From CAIUPE01 sp046091665 (GTDB lineage Bacteria; Pseudomonadota; Alphaproteobacteria; Rhizobiales; Beijerinckiaceae), in NCBI GenBank assembly GCA_046091665.1, contig JBJTCD010000034.1, forward strand, positions 1 to 6,599: a DNA stretch of 6,599 nt, written 5' to 3'. Below, piece by piece: positions 6,275 to 6,599 of this stretch. How positions within the stretch are numbered: the first letter of the stretch is position 1; every line of letters starts with the position of its first letter. The position numbers and the translations under genes are program-made. Below the pieces are notes generated by a model. That model was not told where the DNA came from. It was given only the letters and a program-made list of their open reading frames with translations, and searched no databases.

Positions 6275-6573
6275 TTAAACATATCCTGCATGGCTTTGAG
6301 ATAATCAGCCTGCGCATTTTGTCCGGCTTTCATAAAACTCTCGAACATTTGCATTCCAAATTGTGCGGGGTCTTTTGCCGCGTCTGCTTCTTGGGCTTTG
6401 TCGGGCGCCAAACCCATCATCGCCGCCATCATGCCGCCAATCGCTTCGCCCATCGCGTGACCCGAAGCATCAATTGAAGCGGATGTTGACGCGGTATTCG
6501 AGAATTGTTGCGCCGCAGTCGCAAAACCACTCGCAAAAGCCGGCATGATATCATTGAAAAATGTTTCATTCAT
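6268..6573 (-). CDS. Met/Ala-rich hypothetical protein, possibly 5'-truncated
   Basis: I do not recognise this protein. From ATG 6573 it has 101 residues, of which 12 are Met, with many Ala, Gln and Phe and no Cys. Segments in order are a Phe/Ala-rich probable helix (4-25), a Ser/Thr/Ala-rich linker (26-40), a Gly/Met/Ala segment MGEAIGGMMAAMMGL (41-55) that could be an amphipathic or membrane-touching helix, a charged linker (57-70), and a terminal amphipathic helix ending DMFKK. ATG 6573 has no fitting Shine-Dalgarno. The frame stays open for the 8 codons to the window edge (KQAAALSG), helix-like in composition, so the true start may lie outside. It converges on gshA with 14 nt between the stops. 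A phasin-like or granule-associated role would suit the composition, but nothing here proves it. Confidence 0.55.
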   Translation of the reverse strand: MNETFFNDIMPAFASGFATAAQQFSNTASTSASIDASGHAMGEAIGGMMAAMMGLAPDKAQEADAAKDPAQFGMQMFESFMKAGQNAQADYLKAMQDMFKK

Positions 6574-6599
6574 TCCGGATAGAGCTGCAGCCTGTTTAG

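Noticed and set aside
1..6599. A novel defence, mobile or secondary-metabolite system
   Set aside because: Nearly every base belongs to a conserved housekeeping gene in a common order; no repeats, transposase, integrase or foreign-looking block was seen.

Overview
The window is an ordinary chromosomal stretch from an alphaproteobacterium, most likely of the Hyphomicrobiales (Rhizobiales) type. Three things point there: the gene order ubiA / rsmE / gshA, the pairing of a DUF4170 gene with a DUF374 acyltransferase directly before waaA and lpxK, and the plant-like (class 2) glutamate-cysteine ligase. The genus cannot be told from this sequence alone. No mobile element, CRISPR array, tRNA or rRNA was seen, and coding density is high.

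Left part (1-3901), all on the minus strand. Reading in the direction of transcription: a small exported four-cysteine protein (3901-3437), ubiA (3433-2477), a DUF4170 protein (2430-2170), a DUF374 acyltransferase-like protein (2148-1429), waaA (1432-140) and the first 46 codons of lpxK (140 to beyond base 1). The last three genes are joined by start/stop overlaps of 4 and 1 nt, and the others lie 3, 46 and 21 nt apart, so the block looks like one transcription unit. Its products act at the inner membrane: UbiA prenylates 4-hydroxybenzoate for ubiquinone, WaaA adds Kdo to the lipid A precursor, and LpxK phosphorylates that precursor. The DUF374 protein is probably a membrane acyltransferase.

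Middle (3902-4058). This is the divergent control region between the minus-strand block and the plus-strand genes. It carries a 7-bp inverted repeat with an 18-nt spacer. The rsmE start is best placed at a GTG (4059) with a strong Shine-Dalgarno sequence, which leaves this region non-coding.

Right part (4059-6599). rsmE (16S rRNA m3U1498 methyltransferase) and gshA (first step of glutathione synthesis) run on the plus strand, separated by an 80-nt gap with two small hairpins and an unused Shine-Dalgarno-like TAAGGAG. gshA converges on a Met- and Ala-rich small gene of unknown function on the minus strand, possibly cut at its 5' end by the window edge. A perfect 9-bp inverted repeat spans both stop codons and probably acts as a bidirectional terminator.

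I did not find a new biological system here. The points most worth a second look are the cysteine-free GshA, the exported four-Cys protein 3 nt from ubiA, the uncharacterised DUF4170/DUF374 pair beside waaA-lpxK, the structured gshA leader, and the convergent terminator.
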